A stretch of DNA of 64,000 nucleotides from the NCBI GenBank assembly GCA_024195265.1, contig JAJLRJ010000010.1, positions 28,683,298 through 28,747,297 on the forward strand, read 5' to 3'. The position numbers and the translations under genes are program-made. Each line of letters begins with the position of its first letter. The first letter of the stretch is position 1. Shown piece by piece: positions 30,701 to 41,000 of the stretch. Source of the DNA: Dendrophyllia cribrosa (taxonomy: Eukaryota; Cnidaria; Anthozoa; Scleractinia; Dendrophylliidae). A model generated the notes under the pieces. The model was given only the letters and a program-made list of their open reading frames with translations, had not been told where the DNA came from and made no database searches.

Positions 30701-31580
30701 AAGATTTTTTTCTTGATTTTTGATTGAGTTAAGGTTTAAAAGGAGGTGTCTGTTTGGACACTGTTGGCCTTCACTACACAGTTAACAAACCTCCTTCCAC
30801 GATACAATTATCGAAGGGAGCGACCCAAGAACATCCCAAGACATGTACCTAAGCGATTTATTATCCTTTTATAAGCATGTGAATTGTTGGTTATTGTCTC
30901 TCAAATGCCAAACAATTTTGACTTTAAAACTGACGAGGAAATGCAAGAACAATTTATCAGTTCAGGGAATAGTAAACGCGACTGTGTGCAGTATTGAGTG
31001 TTAAACGCATGCGGATTATTATTTTCGCCCATCTTGAGTGCTTTTTACAATTGCAAGTGCGTATGTACAGCTCAACAATGCAAAAGGAGCGAGTTATTAT
31101 TTATAAAGGGACGACTAAGGTATTACTACAGCTAGTCGTCCCTTTATGAGATGTTCCCTGAACAGATTTGCGCGCACACAAACTGGCGATGTAGGCTCCA
31201 TGCAATACCGTAAAATCCCGATTATAAGTCCTAGGTAAAAGTTGTTTGGTTGGCAAGCAAAAATATGTTGTGACAGTGAATCGTTGTTTTAGTCAATTTA
31301 ACGTAACCTTTTGTAAAGAAATGCCTTTGATAAGCTTTGGTATGCTCATATCTATATGTATCTATATGAGCGGCGGAACTGTATGAGCTGTTTTAAAATC
31401 ATTATGAAAACATACCTCCTCCAAAGTTCCATTTGTTTTCTTTAGTTCCTCGATCCTTTGTTCTCGCGCGCTTTTCATGCCGGAAACCGATCCATCTCCG
31501 AATGAGGACACACTTAATAGCTTTAAATCATCCACAAGCTCTGCAATATTTACCGAGCCTGCAGGGCCTGCCTCCGTCAT
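12451..31580 (-). CDS. Host gene copy 1: dynamin-like GTPase (DSTYK-like family), partial
   Basis: Five exons are visible on the minus strand: 31416-31580, 22323-22518, 14295-14566, 13070-13210 and 12451-12791. All junctions obey GT-AG and keep the frame (phases 0, 1, 0, 0 and an open phase 2 end). The product starts [16 protein letters not shown], has P-loop [15 protein letters not shown] (G1), DSPGIGDS (G3) and NKWDEVE (G4), the signature set of dynamin-superfamily GTPases. Exons line up one for one with copy 2, at roughly two-thirds identity in the GTPase exons. Downstream exons (membrane/helical part, kinase) are not found; the viral element occupies the place where they should follow, so the gene either continues beyond the window or is truncated. 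Intron 2 holds the P element. Function of this family in corals is unknown to me; innate signalling is a guess. Confidence 0.75.
13070..13210 (-). CDS. Copy 1 exon 4: GTPase switch II segment
   Basis: This 141-bp, phase 0 exon is bounded by TTACAG and GTAAGT. It encodes [12 protein letters not shown], where DSPG is the G3 motif that contacts the gamma-phosphate and Mg, then a strand with [17 protein letters not shown]. It has exactly the length of the copy 2 exon. Confidence 0.85.
14295..14566 (-). CDS. Copy 1 exon 3: GTPase P-loop segment
   Basis: This 272-bp exon starts after CTAACAG in phase 1 and carries the split Gly codon of GETSAGKSS. The open frame upstream of the acceptor is intronic, because the same acceptor position is used in copy 2 and the length is identical. 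Ends KIPNLLLK before GTAAAA. Confidence 0.85.
15014..16496 (+). CDS. P-element second gene: C2H2 finger fused to a transposase C-terminal-like domain
   Basis: Two exons, 15014-15136 and 15462-16496, joined in phase 0 by GTAAGT and TTTTCAG, give 385 residues. The N-terminus ([20 protein letters not shown]) is strongly acidic. A single C2H2 finger follows ([22 protein letters not shown] minus two residues, about 47-68). The rest is helical with [12 protein letters not shown] near residue 230, a NRGGLWS motif near 280, and a basic C-terminal segment with [11 protein letters not shown]. This order of a Y-x-G-G-Y/F-V helix, an RGGL turn and a final Y-x-R-x-R helix recalls the C-terminal domain of THAP9/P-type transposases, which the minus-strand gene lacks. 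I infer it is a split-off transposase subunit; a regulator is the alternative. Confidence 0.7.
16497..17988. other. Spacer between the convergent P-element genes, with a MITE and a flanking duplication
   Basis: No coding potential is seen. A segment at about 16868-17100 (containing TTGGAATTTGCAAGTCC and CATTTTGGTTAT) is repeated in degenerate form at about 17755-17960, so a tandem duplication spans the middle. Between them lies the MITE at 17172-17675. This spacer must hold the 3' ends and poly(A) signals of both genes. Confidence 0.6.
17172..17675. mobile_element. MITE with TTCTTGGCTTGCA inverted ends (copy 1)
   Basis: Ends TTCTTGGCTTGCAC and GTGCAAGCCAAGAA are inverted. The inner right part (CATAAACATTTTGG, then TTTTGAT and ATGACG) also occurs at 55095-55303 with the same ends, so this is a repeated family. 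The first copy sits inside the P element; no transposase is present and a target duplication is not clear. Confidence 0.55.
17989..18424 (-). CDS. P transposase exon 3: last catalytic region
   Basis: Acceptor GATAACAG restores an Arg codon split in phase 2 and continues [17 protein letters not shown], as expected for the family. It contains the HEGI and ATKFLL segments, QDPVEEYFG and the GYNANTIR signature, then a short basic tail and the stop. Confidence 0.8.
17989..21726 (-). CDS. P-element transposase with THAP domain and RNase H-like core
   Basis: Three exons (21495-21726, 18961-20965, 17989-18424) join in frame by GT-AG (phases 1 and 2) to 890 residues. The N-terminal THAP zinc finger has C-x4-C (CAVWGC), a conserved Trp and CENH, the C2CH ligands. 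A Gln/Leu-rich coiled coil lies near residue 245. The RNase H-like core shows LLFDEMKI and TSDGASPN (candidate catalytic Asp), [15 protein letters not shown] (the P-family GTP-binding insertion region) and [20 protein letters not shown] with a candidate Glu/Asp. These match THAP9/P-transposase order. The protein ends about 60 residues after that last motif, so the usual C-terminal domain is absent. Total length is near that of human THAP9 only because of a longer N-terminal part. Confidence 0.85.
18961..20965 (-). CDS. P transposase exon 2: coiled coil and RNase H-like core
   Basis: A 2,005-bp exon with acceptor TTTTAG and donor GTATTC right after a DER codon block. The frame remains open for about 60 bp past the donor (to 18900), but the spliced reading fits the family better. 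It also stays open a little upstream of the acceptor, which had suggested a false start codon. Confidence 0.8.
21495..21726 (-). CDS. P transposase exon 1: THAP zinc finger
   Basis: Starts [13 protein letters not shown] and ends in the middle of a codon after EIEI, with donor GTAAGT. The THAP finger binds terminal or subterminal element DNA in P elements. The exon lies 380 bp from the right terminus. The following intron (20966-21494) contains a degenerate tandem duplication of about 215-300 bp. Confidence 0.85.
21900..22104. repeat. Right terminal repeat of the P element with a nested palindrome
   Basis: Compared with the left end, the right end is interrupted after AACTATG by about 120 bp that folds back on itself: AGCGAGCGAAACGCGAGCGCG pairs with CGCGCTCGCGTTTCGCTCGCT across a short centre, with CACCCCACGC/GCGTGGGGTG inside. 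The outer match resumes at CCCTGAGG. Confidence 0.85.
22323..22518 (-). CDS. Copy 1 exon 2: helical segment before the GTPase core
   Basis: This 196-bp exon runs from TTCATAG to GTAAGT in phase 0 to 1. It encodes [17 protein letters not shown], then a charged helix and KKFTILIA, the first strand of the GTPase fold. The split Gly codon at its end is completed by the P-loop exon. Copy 2 equivalent is one codon shorter. Confidence 0.8.
22519..24105. other. Intron stretch with a MITE-like palindromic piece and a 106-bp tandem array
   Basis: At 22560-22640 there are several short inverted pieces of CCAACATTGTTG type. From about 22900 to 23790 a 106-bp unit is repeated (see separate entry). A short (TTA)n run lies near 23957. 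No coding potential is seen. Confidence 0.6.
22900..23790. repeat. Degenerate 106-bp tandem repeats
   Basis: The core TCAGTAGCTTTCATTTGAAT recurs at 23535, 23641 and 23747, exactly 106 bp apart, with older diverged copies upstream (near 22915, 23043 and 23155). Units share AACCACCTTGTACAGCATAA and ACAGGAAAGT. Related single copies occur at about 30560-30640 and 36850-36990. Confidence 0.75.
24982..25101 (-). other. Exon-like open segment
   Basis: An open frame on the minus strand encodes [16 protein letters not shown] followed by more helix and RSMADK, ends at a good donor GTAAGG, and has a TTTAG acceptor candidate just upstream. Its phase does not fit exons 1 and 2 of GTPase copy 1, and it lies inside the TTAA element, so it is probably not part of that gene. 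Confidence 0.25.
26112..26340 (+). pseudogene. Decayed fragment of a repeated cnidarian gene
   Basis: The frame shows [20 protein letters not shown] and then, after a one-base shift near 26220, [20 protein letters not shown] recall this pair of blocks from repetitive predicted proteins in cnidarians and other invertebrates, often next to zinc fingers. It is clearly broken and may be a remnant of the element's own transposase or captured DNA. Confidence 0.35.
29027..31415. other. Intron 1 remainder of copy 1
   Basis: No gene seen. It holds one diverged unit of the 106-bp repeat family (about 30560-30640, opposite orientation), a small hairpin at 31105-31148 (AAAGGGACGACTA paired with TAGTCGTCCCTTT), and from about 30830 on the left arm of the inverted duplication shared with copy 2. 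Confidence 0.5.
31416..31580 (-). CDS. Copy 1 exon 1
   Basis: ATG at 31580 in good context; encodes [18 protein letters not shown] and then the block [19 protein letters not shown], ending TLEE before donor GTATGT, phase 0. The same block occurs in copy 2 at 32229, which supports the start choice. Confidence 0.8.
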
Positions 31581-32228
31581 TTTGATTTTCTACTCGTTGC
31601 GATAACACTCTAGTGACAAACTTCAAGAGATTCCGTTAATTACTACTATACCCGGCCTATCTTTGGGTTTCGACGCTAATTTAAAATACGATTTAAGCCT
31701 TGAGAATAATCTAACTGTTCTTACCAGTTTCAAGAAGCACAAACGAAAGCTGTTCATGTAGCTTAAGTTCACTTTTCGAAACAGAGCAGCGTAGAATGTC
31801 AGTCTTGAAATCTGAGCAGCGTTTTTTTTAAGCAGGAAGTCCGATGACCTTTAATTTAATACTTCACATTTGGATTACGAAAACATAGCTCATTAAACTT
31901 CCTGTTTGTTATCAATTTCTTTGCCACTCTGCTTGAAACTGTCGCCTGTCACGGAAGCAAAATTTATCAGTGAAGGTCATCAGACTTCCTGTTTAAAAAA
32001 AACGCTGCTCAGATTTTCCAGACTGACATTCCCAGCTACGCTGCTCTGTTTCGAAAAGAGAACTTAAACTACATGAACAGCTTTCGTTTGTGTTTCTTGA
32101 AACTAGTCAGATTGTTCTCAAGGTTTATATCGTATTTTAAATTAGTGTCGAAAACCAACGATGGGTGGTAACGAAATCTCTTGAAGTTTGTCTGATTAGT
32201 GTGTTATCGCTACGAGCGGAAAATCAAA
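31581..32228. promoter_or_regulatory. Bidirectional promoter region of the GTPase pair
   Basis: The 648 bp between the two start codons is an imperfect palindrome, so each gene carries its own copy of the proximal promoter. Paired pieces include CTGAGCAGCG, AAGCAGGAAGT/ACTTCCTGTTT and GTTTCGAAA. No clear TATA box is seen near either start. Confidence 0.6.
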
Positions 32229-32387
32229 ATGGCGGAGGCGGTAAATATTGTAGAGCTTGTAGAGCTTATGAATGATTTAAAGCTATTAAGTGTGTCTTCA
32301 TTCGGAGATGGCTCGGTTTCCAGCATAAAAAGCGCTCGAGAACAAAGGATCGAGGAACTAAAGAAAGCAAATGGAACTTTGGAGGAG
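32229..32387 (+). CDS. Copy 2 exon 1
   Basis: Begins MAEAVNIVELVELMNDLK in an AAAATGG context, and shares [14 protein letters not shown] and [12 protein letters not shown] with copy 1. Donor is GTTTGT, weaker than the GTATGT of copy 1. Confidence 0.8.
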
Positions 32388-35300
32388 GTTTGTTTTCATA
32401 ATAATTTTAAAACAGCTCGCCACTCATTACAGATGTCTGAAACATACCAAAGCTTATCAAAGGCAATTATTTACAAAAAGTTACGTTAAATTGACTAAAA
32501 CAACATTCACTGTATATCACATCTTTTTGCTTGCCAGCCAAAAAACATTACCAAAGGGCTTATAGCCGGGATTGTCACTTTGCATGCAGCCTACATCACC
32601 AGTATGTGCGCGCGCTTCTTTTGCATTTTTGAGCTATACACGCACTTGGGAATTGTAAAAAGCACTCAAGAAGGGCGAGAATAATAATCCGCATGTGTTT
32701 AACACTTAATAATGCACATAGTTGCGTTTACTATTTCCTTAATGGTCTTAATAAATAGATCCTGCATTTCCTCGTTTCAAAGTCAAAATTATTTGGCATT
32801 TGAGAGGCAATTACTAACAATTTACATGCCTATAAAAATAATAAATCGCTTAGGTCTAGGCTTTTAAGGTCCGGGCTTGCACGCACGTTCGCGCATTTCT
32901 TTTTTCCTTATCCGCCGGTAGGAGCTTTATACTTCGCAACAGATGAAACTAACTTTTGTGGCAAGGTAAAAAGCTCCATTAAAGAAATATGTTTATTGTG
33001 CGATTAGGCACTAAAGATAGTGATTATAAAGAGAAGAAGAATGAGGAACTTAATATTAATGATTAAATACTTATGTATCAAGCTAAGGAAGTAAATAATT
33101 ATGTCACGCAAATCATTGTAAACTATTCAAGACGTGACAGCATTTAGTTGCAGATCAAACAAGATCGAGGGACCGAGTAACAACATTCCTACTTGCTTCA
33201 TGCTACACAAACTGGGTTAAAATCCGTCCTATGGACACCGTGTGGTTCTTGTGCTTTACCAAACATGAGCGAACAAGAGTTGGAACCCTCATCAACTCTC
33301 CCTATCGTTGGACACTCTTCTCAGTTTCTTGAAGCCAGAGAGAAAAAATGTAACGACCTTTTCTTTGCTTTTAGGGTTATGAAAGGATCTTAAATGATCG
33401 CAACCAAGCTCGTGAACGGCGGCACATTATGCAGCAGTATTACGAGAAGGTAAAGGACGTTCTGCAAGAAATACAAGCGAAATGTCCGCAAGAAAAAGAT
33501 TGTTTGGCTGGAGTTGAAGAATCCATTAAAGATCTTGAAAACGAGAGATTCGTCGTTCTCATAGCTGGTAAGATCTTATGGCAGATTTGTTCGATCAATC
33601 ACTTAAAGCCGTTTACCTCCTTTAGTACCTCAGGGGTGGGGTGAAGGGTGGGGTTAAGCATCAAGGCCATTGCCTCAGAAGAGAATTTTGGCCGAGTAAG
33701 AATAGTACTACATTTTGGTTTCAGTAAAAATGGTTGCCGGACGTTCGCGTTTATTTCATGGCTGAAAATTGTGATAAACTCACTTTTCAATTATTCCGTG
33801 TGCTTCGAGATGCTGTAGATACATGTAGGACCCATGAAAGATACTTGAAATAAAGCTTGTCAAGGCCATTTCCTGCTAGCCCGTGAGAGAACTGCGAGAA
33901 TCGTTCAACCTCGCAGGTGTAATATATATAGTTACGCTTAGCCTAACAGCGGCGCCCTCTGAAGACCCTCTGAACAAGCTCAACTAAGAAGAAACTTAAC
34001 TAATAGGTGAAAGGTCGGAAGCACAAGAATTAAGATTAATATTGACGACCGGGCTATTTTTCAATTTTAGCAATTCTCAAAAACAGTATTACCCGACCGT
34101 CTGCACAGTACATTTAGACCGTACAAAAGTTCACAAAAACAACTTTTTCTCCGTCTAGAATAACTAATATATATAGTTAGGCTTGGCCTAACAGCGTTGC
34201 TCTCTGAAGACCCTCTGCACAAGCTTAACTAAGATGAAACTTAACTTAGGTGAAAGGTCGGAATTAAGATTGACGACCGGGCTATTTTTCAATTTTAGCA
34301 ATTCTCAAAAACAGTAAGCTTAAGCTTGTTACGCGACCGTCTGCACAATTTATTTAGACCGTACAAAAGTTCACAAAAACAACTTTTTCTCCGTCTAAAA
34401 TAACTATTACGACTATTTTCCGAATAAAATACACTTGTTGCTTGTCACAAAATGCCCGAGAAACTGATTTGGAAACCAAAATTTCAAAAATACACAAACA
34501 TATTTGCATAAGGCGACGCGAGTATAAAATCTAAGTCTTGTTTTGTTTACATAAAATCGCTTTTCAATCTATGTAATGGATGAACAAACACATAAAAATG
34601 GACAACACAATCTTCTTTCGAAAAATTTTATTCAAATCTCCATTAGTTTATGTTTAAAAGCAAAACGCAAAACGCGCATCGAGGCCGAGCCGTGTCTTCG
34701 ATGAAATTCAAGAAATGAATACAACTGAATTTAAGCTACACGTTTAAAAACAATTCTCCAAAACTAAAGTCAATCACAGATTGATATCAAGATAAATTCC
34801 CATCGAAAAATGTAATTTGTTTTACCTTTAAGTCCCTCCGGCGACTACTGTGCTTGGAAATTCTTTAAATCTCCGCTTTGGTGCTGAAATCCGTAAAACG
34901 AACCCATTTCTCGCATTGCTAAAAACGTATATAGTTCCTCGAAGCAAGATTTTATCCCTGAAAGCTCTTCTTTTTCCACTAAAGCGGCTTCTGAGTATCC
35001 CTTAATTAGTATACCTGTCTTGAGTAGCAAACCACGAAAAAATGCAGGAAAATAACGACTTTAATTTAAACCGTTTTCTCCGCTCAGTAAACACAGCAAA
35101 ACATCAAAGTGTTTTCCCAGCTGACGTGACATTCAGCCGTGTAACCGCGCGAAAAAAAAGCTTCGCTTTGGTTTCAACATGACGTCGTACGCGCATGTTT
35201 TGCGACGTCATACGCGCCTGCGAGCTAGTCCTGCGAGACGGAGTTACATACGCGACGGCGGAGGGCGGAGGGCGAAGGGCGGCGGGCACACGCGCGCCCG

Positions 35301-37994
35301 CGAAACATTCCGCTAGCCATGACCATGAAAAATGACGGGCTAGGTTCTATGAGTATGGGGCTGCGCAGCCGGGCCTTCGGCCCGGCGAGTGCTCCGCTAT
35401 TACGACTATTATTCGAAAATACAGTTGTTGCTTGTCAAAAAATGCCCGAGAAACTGATTTGGAAATCAAAATTGCAAAAATACACAAAAAGCATATTTGC
35501 ATAAGGCGACGCGAGTATAAAATCTAAGTCTTGTTTTGTTTACATAAAATCGCTTTTCAATCTCTGTAATGAATGAACAAACACATAAAAATGGACAACA
35601 CAATCTTCTTTCGAAAAAATTTATTCAAATCTCCATGAGTTTGTTTAAAAGCAAACGCGTACCATTTATAGCGCATCGAGGCCGAGCCGTGTCTTTGATA
35701 AAATTCAAGAAATTAATACAACTGAATTTAAGCTACACGTTTATAAACAATTCTCCAAAACATAACGAGAACACAAACAAAAAGTCAATCACAGATTGAT
35801 ATCAAGATAAATTCCCATCGAAAAATGTAATTTGTTTTACCTTTAAACCCCTCCGGCGACTACTGTACTTGGAAATTCTTTAAATCTCCGCTTTGGTGCT
35901 GAAATCCGTAAAACGAACCCATCTCTTCACATTGCTAAAAACGTATATAGTTCCTCGAAGCAAGATTTTATCCTTGAACTCTTCTCTTTCCACTAAAGCG
36001 GCTTCTGAGTATCCCTTAATTAGTATCCTGTCTTGAGTAGCAAACCGCCAAAAAAATGTTGGGTAATAACGACTTTAATTCTCCGCTAAAAACAGCATAA
36101 AAATCCTGCAACGGCTAAAGTGTTTACCGAGCTGACGGCTGTGTAGCCGCGCGAAAAACAAAGCCTCAAAGATCCCGGATGTTTTGTGGCGTCACACGCG
36201 CATGTTTTGCGACGTCATACGCGCCAGCGAGCTAGCCCAACGCGTACGGCGGGCGTTCGGCGGGCGCACAACGCGCCCACGAAACATTCCGCTAGCCATG
36301 ACCATGAAAAATGACGGCATAGGTTCTATGAGTATGGTGCTCCGCCGGGCCTTCGGCCCGCGGGCTCCGCTATAAATTCTTCCGATCCGAGCAAATAAAT
36401 TACTCGAGAGATCGAATCTCTGCGAAGGTGATTTCTCTTCAAAGAAATCTTTTCTGTGAGAGTTTCCATTTCCACTGTAGTCACATTCAATGTACTAGAA
36501 TTTTATGACACTTAAATAAAGGTTTCGTCAGCATCATCATCTCAACACATGCTAGTGAATTCTTCGCGTCAGCCTTCCGGTTTTTCTCTCCACCCTCCCC
36601 CCTCTCCCATTCCTTCTCTTCTGTCCTCCTCTCTAAGGAAGGACACTTTAAATGTCTTGCTATCTATCTATGTATGAAAAACGTTTTAGCAGCAGTTTTT
36701 TTTGTGGTCGTGTTTGTTTTGTTTTTACGCAATAATTATTCTCAAATGTTAATTCAGGACACACAGGAACGAAAAGAGTTATCTGACAACTCTAAATGGC
36801 TGTAAATGGGCACCATTTTAACTATGAGTTAACCACTCCCATTCATGACCTCTCACATTCATTCCTACAGACAAATATTTGGTTATGTGATTGCAAAAGT
36901 TGTTTCAAATTTTGAGGACCCAGAGGGATTGTCCTTAAGTATTTAATGTGACCATTTAAATAAAAGCTACTGAGCCGTGCTTTCCTGTGGTAGTGTTTGT
37001 GTTTGCTCAACAAGGTGGTTCTCAACTTTGTATAAAATATAAAGGGTGACCATTAAAAATGAACGCTTTTCAGCGAGCAGTACTTTCCTGAGATACTGTT
37101 TGTGTCAGGGGCGTAGCCAGCTTTTAGAAGAGTTGTAGGCCTGGCCATCCGGCCCGCAGGGGCCGCTTCTAAGGGGGTCCGGGGGCATACTCCCCCGAAA
37201 CATTTTTCGATATTGGCCCTTGAAAATGCTTTATCCTTCACTTTCTGTTGATTTTATGTGTATCTTGACGGCACCGAAATCCTAATATTTGATAAAAGAG
37301 AATGGATTTGAATTTTTCGTTTCCAGTTCTTAAAAATGTAACACAAGTGGGCTGAAAAATTTGTAGGCCCGGACCTACAAATATACGGGCCTATAGGCTG
37401 GCTACGCCACTGGTTTGTGTTACCAGTATACAAGGTTATGCTTGTATCCTTCTTAGAACCAGTAACAAAACACAAACTGTCTTTGAAATGCCCATTTGGG
37501 ATTGTCTGATAGTGCAGATTCACTATCCTGTGGGCTTTGGTCACCAAAACCACCATGTAGATGTAGTTGGGATTTCAATTTTCAAGAGTCCTTGTGACTT
37601 GGTCGCGCACAACGTCACGTATCAAGGTACATCAAGGTACTACCCGGGGAGGGTACTCCCTTATATGACCTATACGTAGCCTGCGTGGCAGGCGTAAACG
37701 AGGAGGGGGGGGGCACGAAAAACGATCTAAGAAACTCAACACATAATTTATTTGTACCAAGACCGTATACTGAGGCTCGAAAAAATAGCTTCCACTATAG
37801 AGGGGCGGCTCTCTGGAATAGTCTATCAAATACTATTAAAGGACAGACAAGCCTAAAATCGTTTATATCATATTTGTAATTTAGTATAATTTTAATGACC
37901 ATATTTATTTAATATTGTATTTTTTTATTGCATGATTTTTGCACGGCTCTCTGGAAGAGCATTTTTATGAATGAGATTCCGTGACTAAATAAAG

Positions 37995-38063
<69 letters not shown>

Positions 38064-41000
38064 AAAGGAGAGGGGGGAGAAGGGAAGGAACGCCTGCTAT
38101 AAGAACCGGGCTATTCGCGTTACGCCCACCGATTTCCTTGTAATCGAATTACGTCAACTGTCAATACGTTCACCAATCAGAAACTAGCACGCACTTTTAC
38201 GCATGGATGACTTCACGCGGGAATTTACTATGTTTACCACCCAGCGCGAATTAGCCAATCAGAATTTGCGGCCGCCAGCGTCCGCAGAAATGAACAAATG
38301 GGGGTATTTATTGCAGGCGTCCTTTCCCTCTCTCCCCAGTTCCCTCCTCCCCGACGCCTGCTACGCAGGCTAACCTATACGGGGACGTGCCGCTGGACAG
38401 GGTATGGTTTTTGGCATTTTTGTCCTGAACAGGGTATATAATTTAACGTGAATCTGTACTAAACAGGGTATGGTCCAGTTACTTTAGAGCTTGTGGCGAC
38501 TTACCTTGTCGTGATTGGCATATTCATGCGAAGGCGAAGTCGTTTTCTTTTCAAAGGATCCGTCTACCATTTTTTGAAGCTCAGATCAATAACCACGCTC
38601 GAGCCGTGTCCTAGACAGGGTCCTAAAATAGTGGGTGTTGTCCTACACAGGGTAGGTATTTTCGTTTATTTTTGTCCTAAACAAGATCAGGGTCTCAGAC
38701 CCTCAGGGGCACCCCTATACCCAAATATTGGTCAAGTACCTCCCCCCCCCCCCCCCCCCCCCCCGGGTCAAAATAGTACTGCCAATACATCGAGTAAACT
38801 AACGTTTATTATGTTTATGATATTTTCTTACCTGGTGCTAACGATTGCTTGCATGGACATGTAAAACCACAAAAACAATCACAGCAGAAGTAGACAATTC
38901 AGTGCACCAATTTATGGCTCACACTTCACTGGGACAGAAAGCGGCGCAATGTTTTAAAACCAACTATAGATCAAAGCAACCGAAGAAACCGAAGCAGACG
39001 GGAATTACTTTAGACTATCAATTAAAAACCGCCCTATATAGAATATACATTTACAAACATGCACTGATGAAAGTATATATTTATTCGTCTGACAGGAGAG
39101 ACCAGTGCGGGAAAAAGCAGCATTATAAACCTCTTACTAAATGAAAGTGTTCTGCCGACTTGTATCAAGCAGAATACTCTGACAGTCTGTGAAATATCGT
39201 ATGGAGCAAATAGAGAAGCAGCTTTATATTTTAACAAGCCAGATAAGAAGTCCATTGAGCTACAAGAGAACGAGTTTGACAAGATAAAGCAGTACATCGA
39301 GAAACCGACAGATGATGAAGAGTGGTGCAAGAAAATAGAAATCAAGATACCCAATCCGCTGTTACAGGTACAGAGTTCTCAATAACAGAAGCTTTAACAG
39401 TAAAATTTAATTACTGGCCACTTCAACTGCTTAAATTCTCTCTTTTGACTCTTGACGCTTTCATCATTACAGATGCTAGCGGTATGCAGAATTATTTACA
39501 TGTAACCTCGGGCTAGCTGAGAAATAACCTATAGATCACCACGAGTCTCGCATTGAGTGGAACACCCGACCGATGTGTGCAAAGTCGTTGGGAGTGGTTG
39601 ACTACCGTCGAGTATTCAGAACTGATTTCTTCCTTATTTCCATGCTCATGACAAACTGATCATAATAATGTTTATATTCAGTTTGACCAAGCTAAATATA
39701 ATTAAGTAAAACATATTTTTCGTTATCGCCAGACCTCACCCGCCAAACCGTTCTATGTACTGCCAAACCGTTCTATGTACGAGATACATGTAAAGAGATA
39801 ACAATCATTCAAGTAAAAATTAAACTGTAACAGTCATCGTAGAGGATCGTTACTGCCTTTTTCACTTTGTCGCGTGTTTTGATGCACCTGTAAAATACTA
39901 AAAATAACACTTTTTCCTGCCCTATCAATTACTTTGGGCACAAAAAGGCACTAGGCTGAATTAGTGCTTTGTTTTCTTACAGGATGGTATAGTGATTGTT
40001 GACAGTCCGGGAATTGGCGACTCAAAGGATGTCAATAAGATTGCCATAGAGTATTTGCCACAGGCCTTCGCTTTCATTTACGTAATAAACACTCCAAATG
40101 CCGGAGGATTACAAGAGGACAGGGTAAGTTAGTAGGTAATTTCACACCTTTATGCCAAGAGTAACTACAGAACTCAATGCATTAGGTTTGATCCGGGCAA
40201 CGGTGGAATTAAAAACAAACGCAGACAGTTGGAGGGAGCCGACCAGCCATCGAAACCAGCCGTTTTATTCACAGTCAATTCTTACAATAATATTTGTCTG
40301 CGTAACTCATCGCAAACCGTAGCCCGAGTAAGGAAGTCGATTCAAAAACAAATTAAAAATATGCATTGTAAATGGTACAAAACAAAATTTAACGTTTACA
40401 TAACGTTGAGCCGGATGAGCAAAACTAGTGAAAAAAACTCCTAAATCGAAGAAAAACTGGAAACATATTATCCAAACCAATGCAAAACCACCTTAACTTC
40501 TGGAATAGAAAGGTTGAAAATAACAACTATTTATTCCTGTTTATAGCAGTACACAATATGCAAAAAATTACCCCGAGCAAAGTTCTATAATGGCTGATTG
40601 GCGTCAAGTGAATTATACAAATCAAGGAATGGTATAAATAGTATCGTATTTTACTCATCGAAACTGCCCCATTTTGAGGTCTAAAGCAGAAATTTGCAGT
40701 GCTCTACGCGCTTTTTGAGTGATTTAACATTAATTAAGCTGTTTACATACCCGATAAATCTATTTTTAATACATTGCTTGAATGTTAATTATTATAATAA
40801 TTTCATTTAAATTCAGTCCAGCACTAATTCCATATTTTATGGTGAAACTCGTAAAACTTTGTTTACGTTTTGTAGCATAACAGGAACCCCTGATAACGTT
40901 AAACTAATGAAAATTGTATCCATTTGAACTCTTTTAGCTTTTTCGTATCGTGAATGAATGGAAAAAACTCTACAATGGAGAGAAACGCAAGCCCATCACT

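Larger units (their letters stand above)
30830..32880. repeat. Inverted duplication joining the two GTPase genes
   Basis: The left arm (about 30830-31855) and right arm (about 31974-32880) are inverted copies that include exon 1, its 5' flank and the first part of intron 1 of both genes. The unpaired centre is about 115 bp. The left arm carries an extra hairpin insertion at 31105-31148. Divergence between the arms is clear but moderate, so the duplication is not recent. Confidence 0.8.
37641..38766. mobile_element. Outer MITE with CCCGGGGAGG-type ends, interrupted by a nested insertion
   Basis: Left end ACCCGGGGAGGGTACT and right end AGTACCTCCC...CCCGGGT are inverted. The body has several GGACAGGGTATGG/AACAGGGTATGG pieces. 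I recall this kind of element as abundant in cnidarian DNA. The right end has a run of 24 C (about 38741-38764), which may vary or be mis-assembled. Confidence 0.6.
33568..39095. other. Intron 2 of copy 2, packed with repeats
   Basis: After about 350 bp of unique sequence come two pairs of tandem duplications (33922-36373), a gap with CT-rich sequence near 36590, a diverged unit of the 106-bp repeat (36850-36990), an hAT-type MITE (37106-37412) and a nest of insertions (37641-38766). No host exon is seen. Confidence 0.6.

Noticed and set aside
34845..35030. Minus-strand frame MLLKTGILIKGYSEAALVEK as a gene
   Set aside because: It is part of a tandemly duplicated repeat; the second copy carries frame changes, so coding is unlikely.
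37995..38061. (TTGA)n as a stand-alone microsatellite
   Set aside because: It directly follows a LINE 3' UTR and is best explained as that element's tail.
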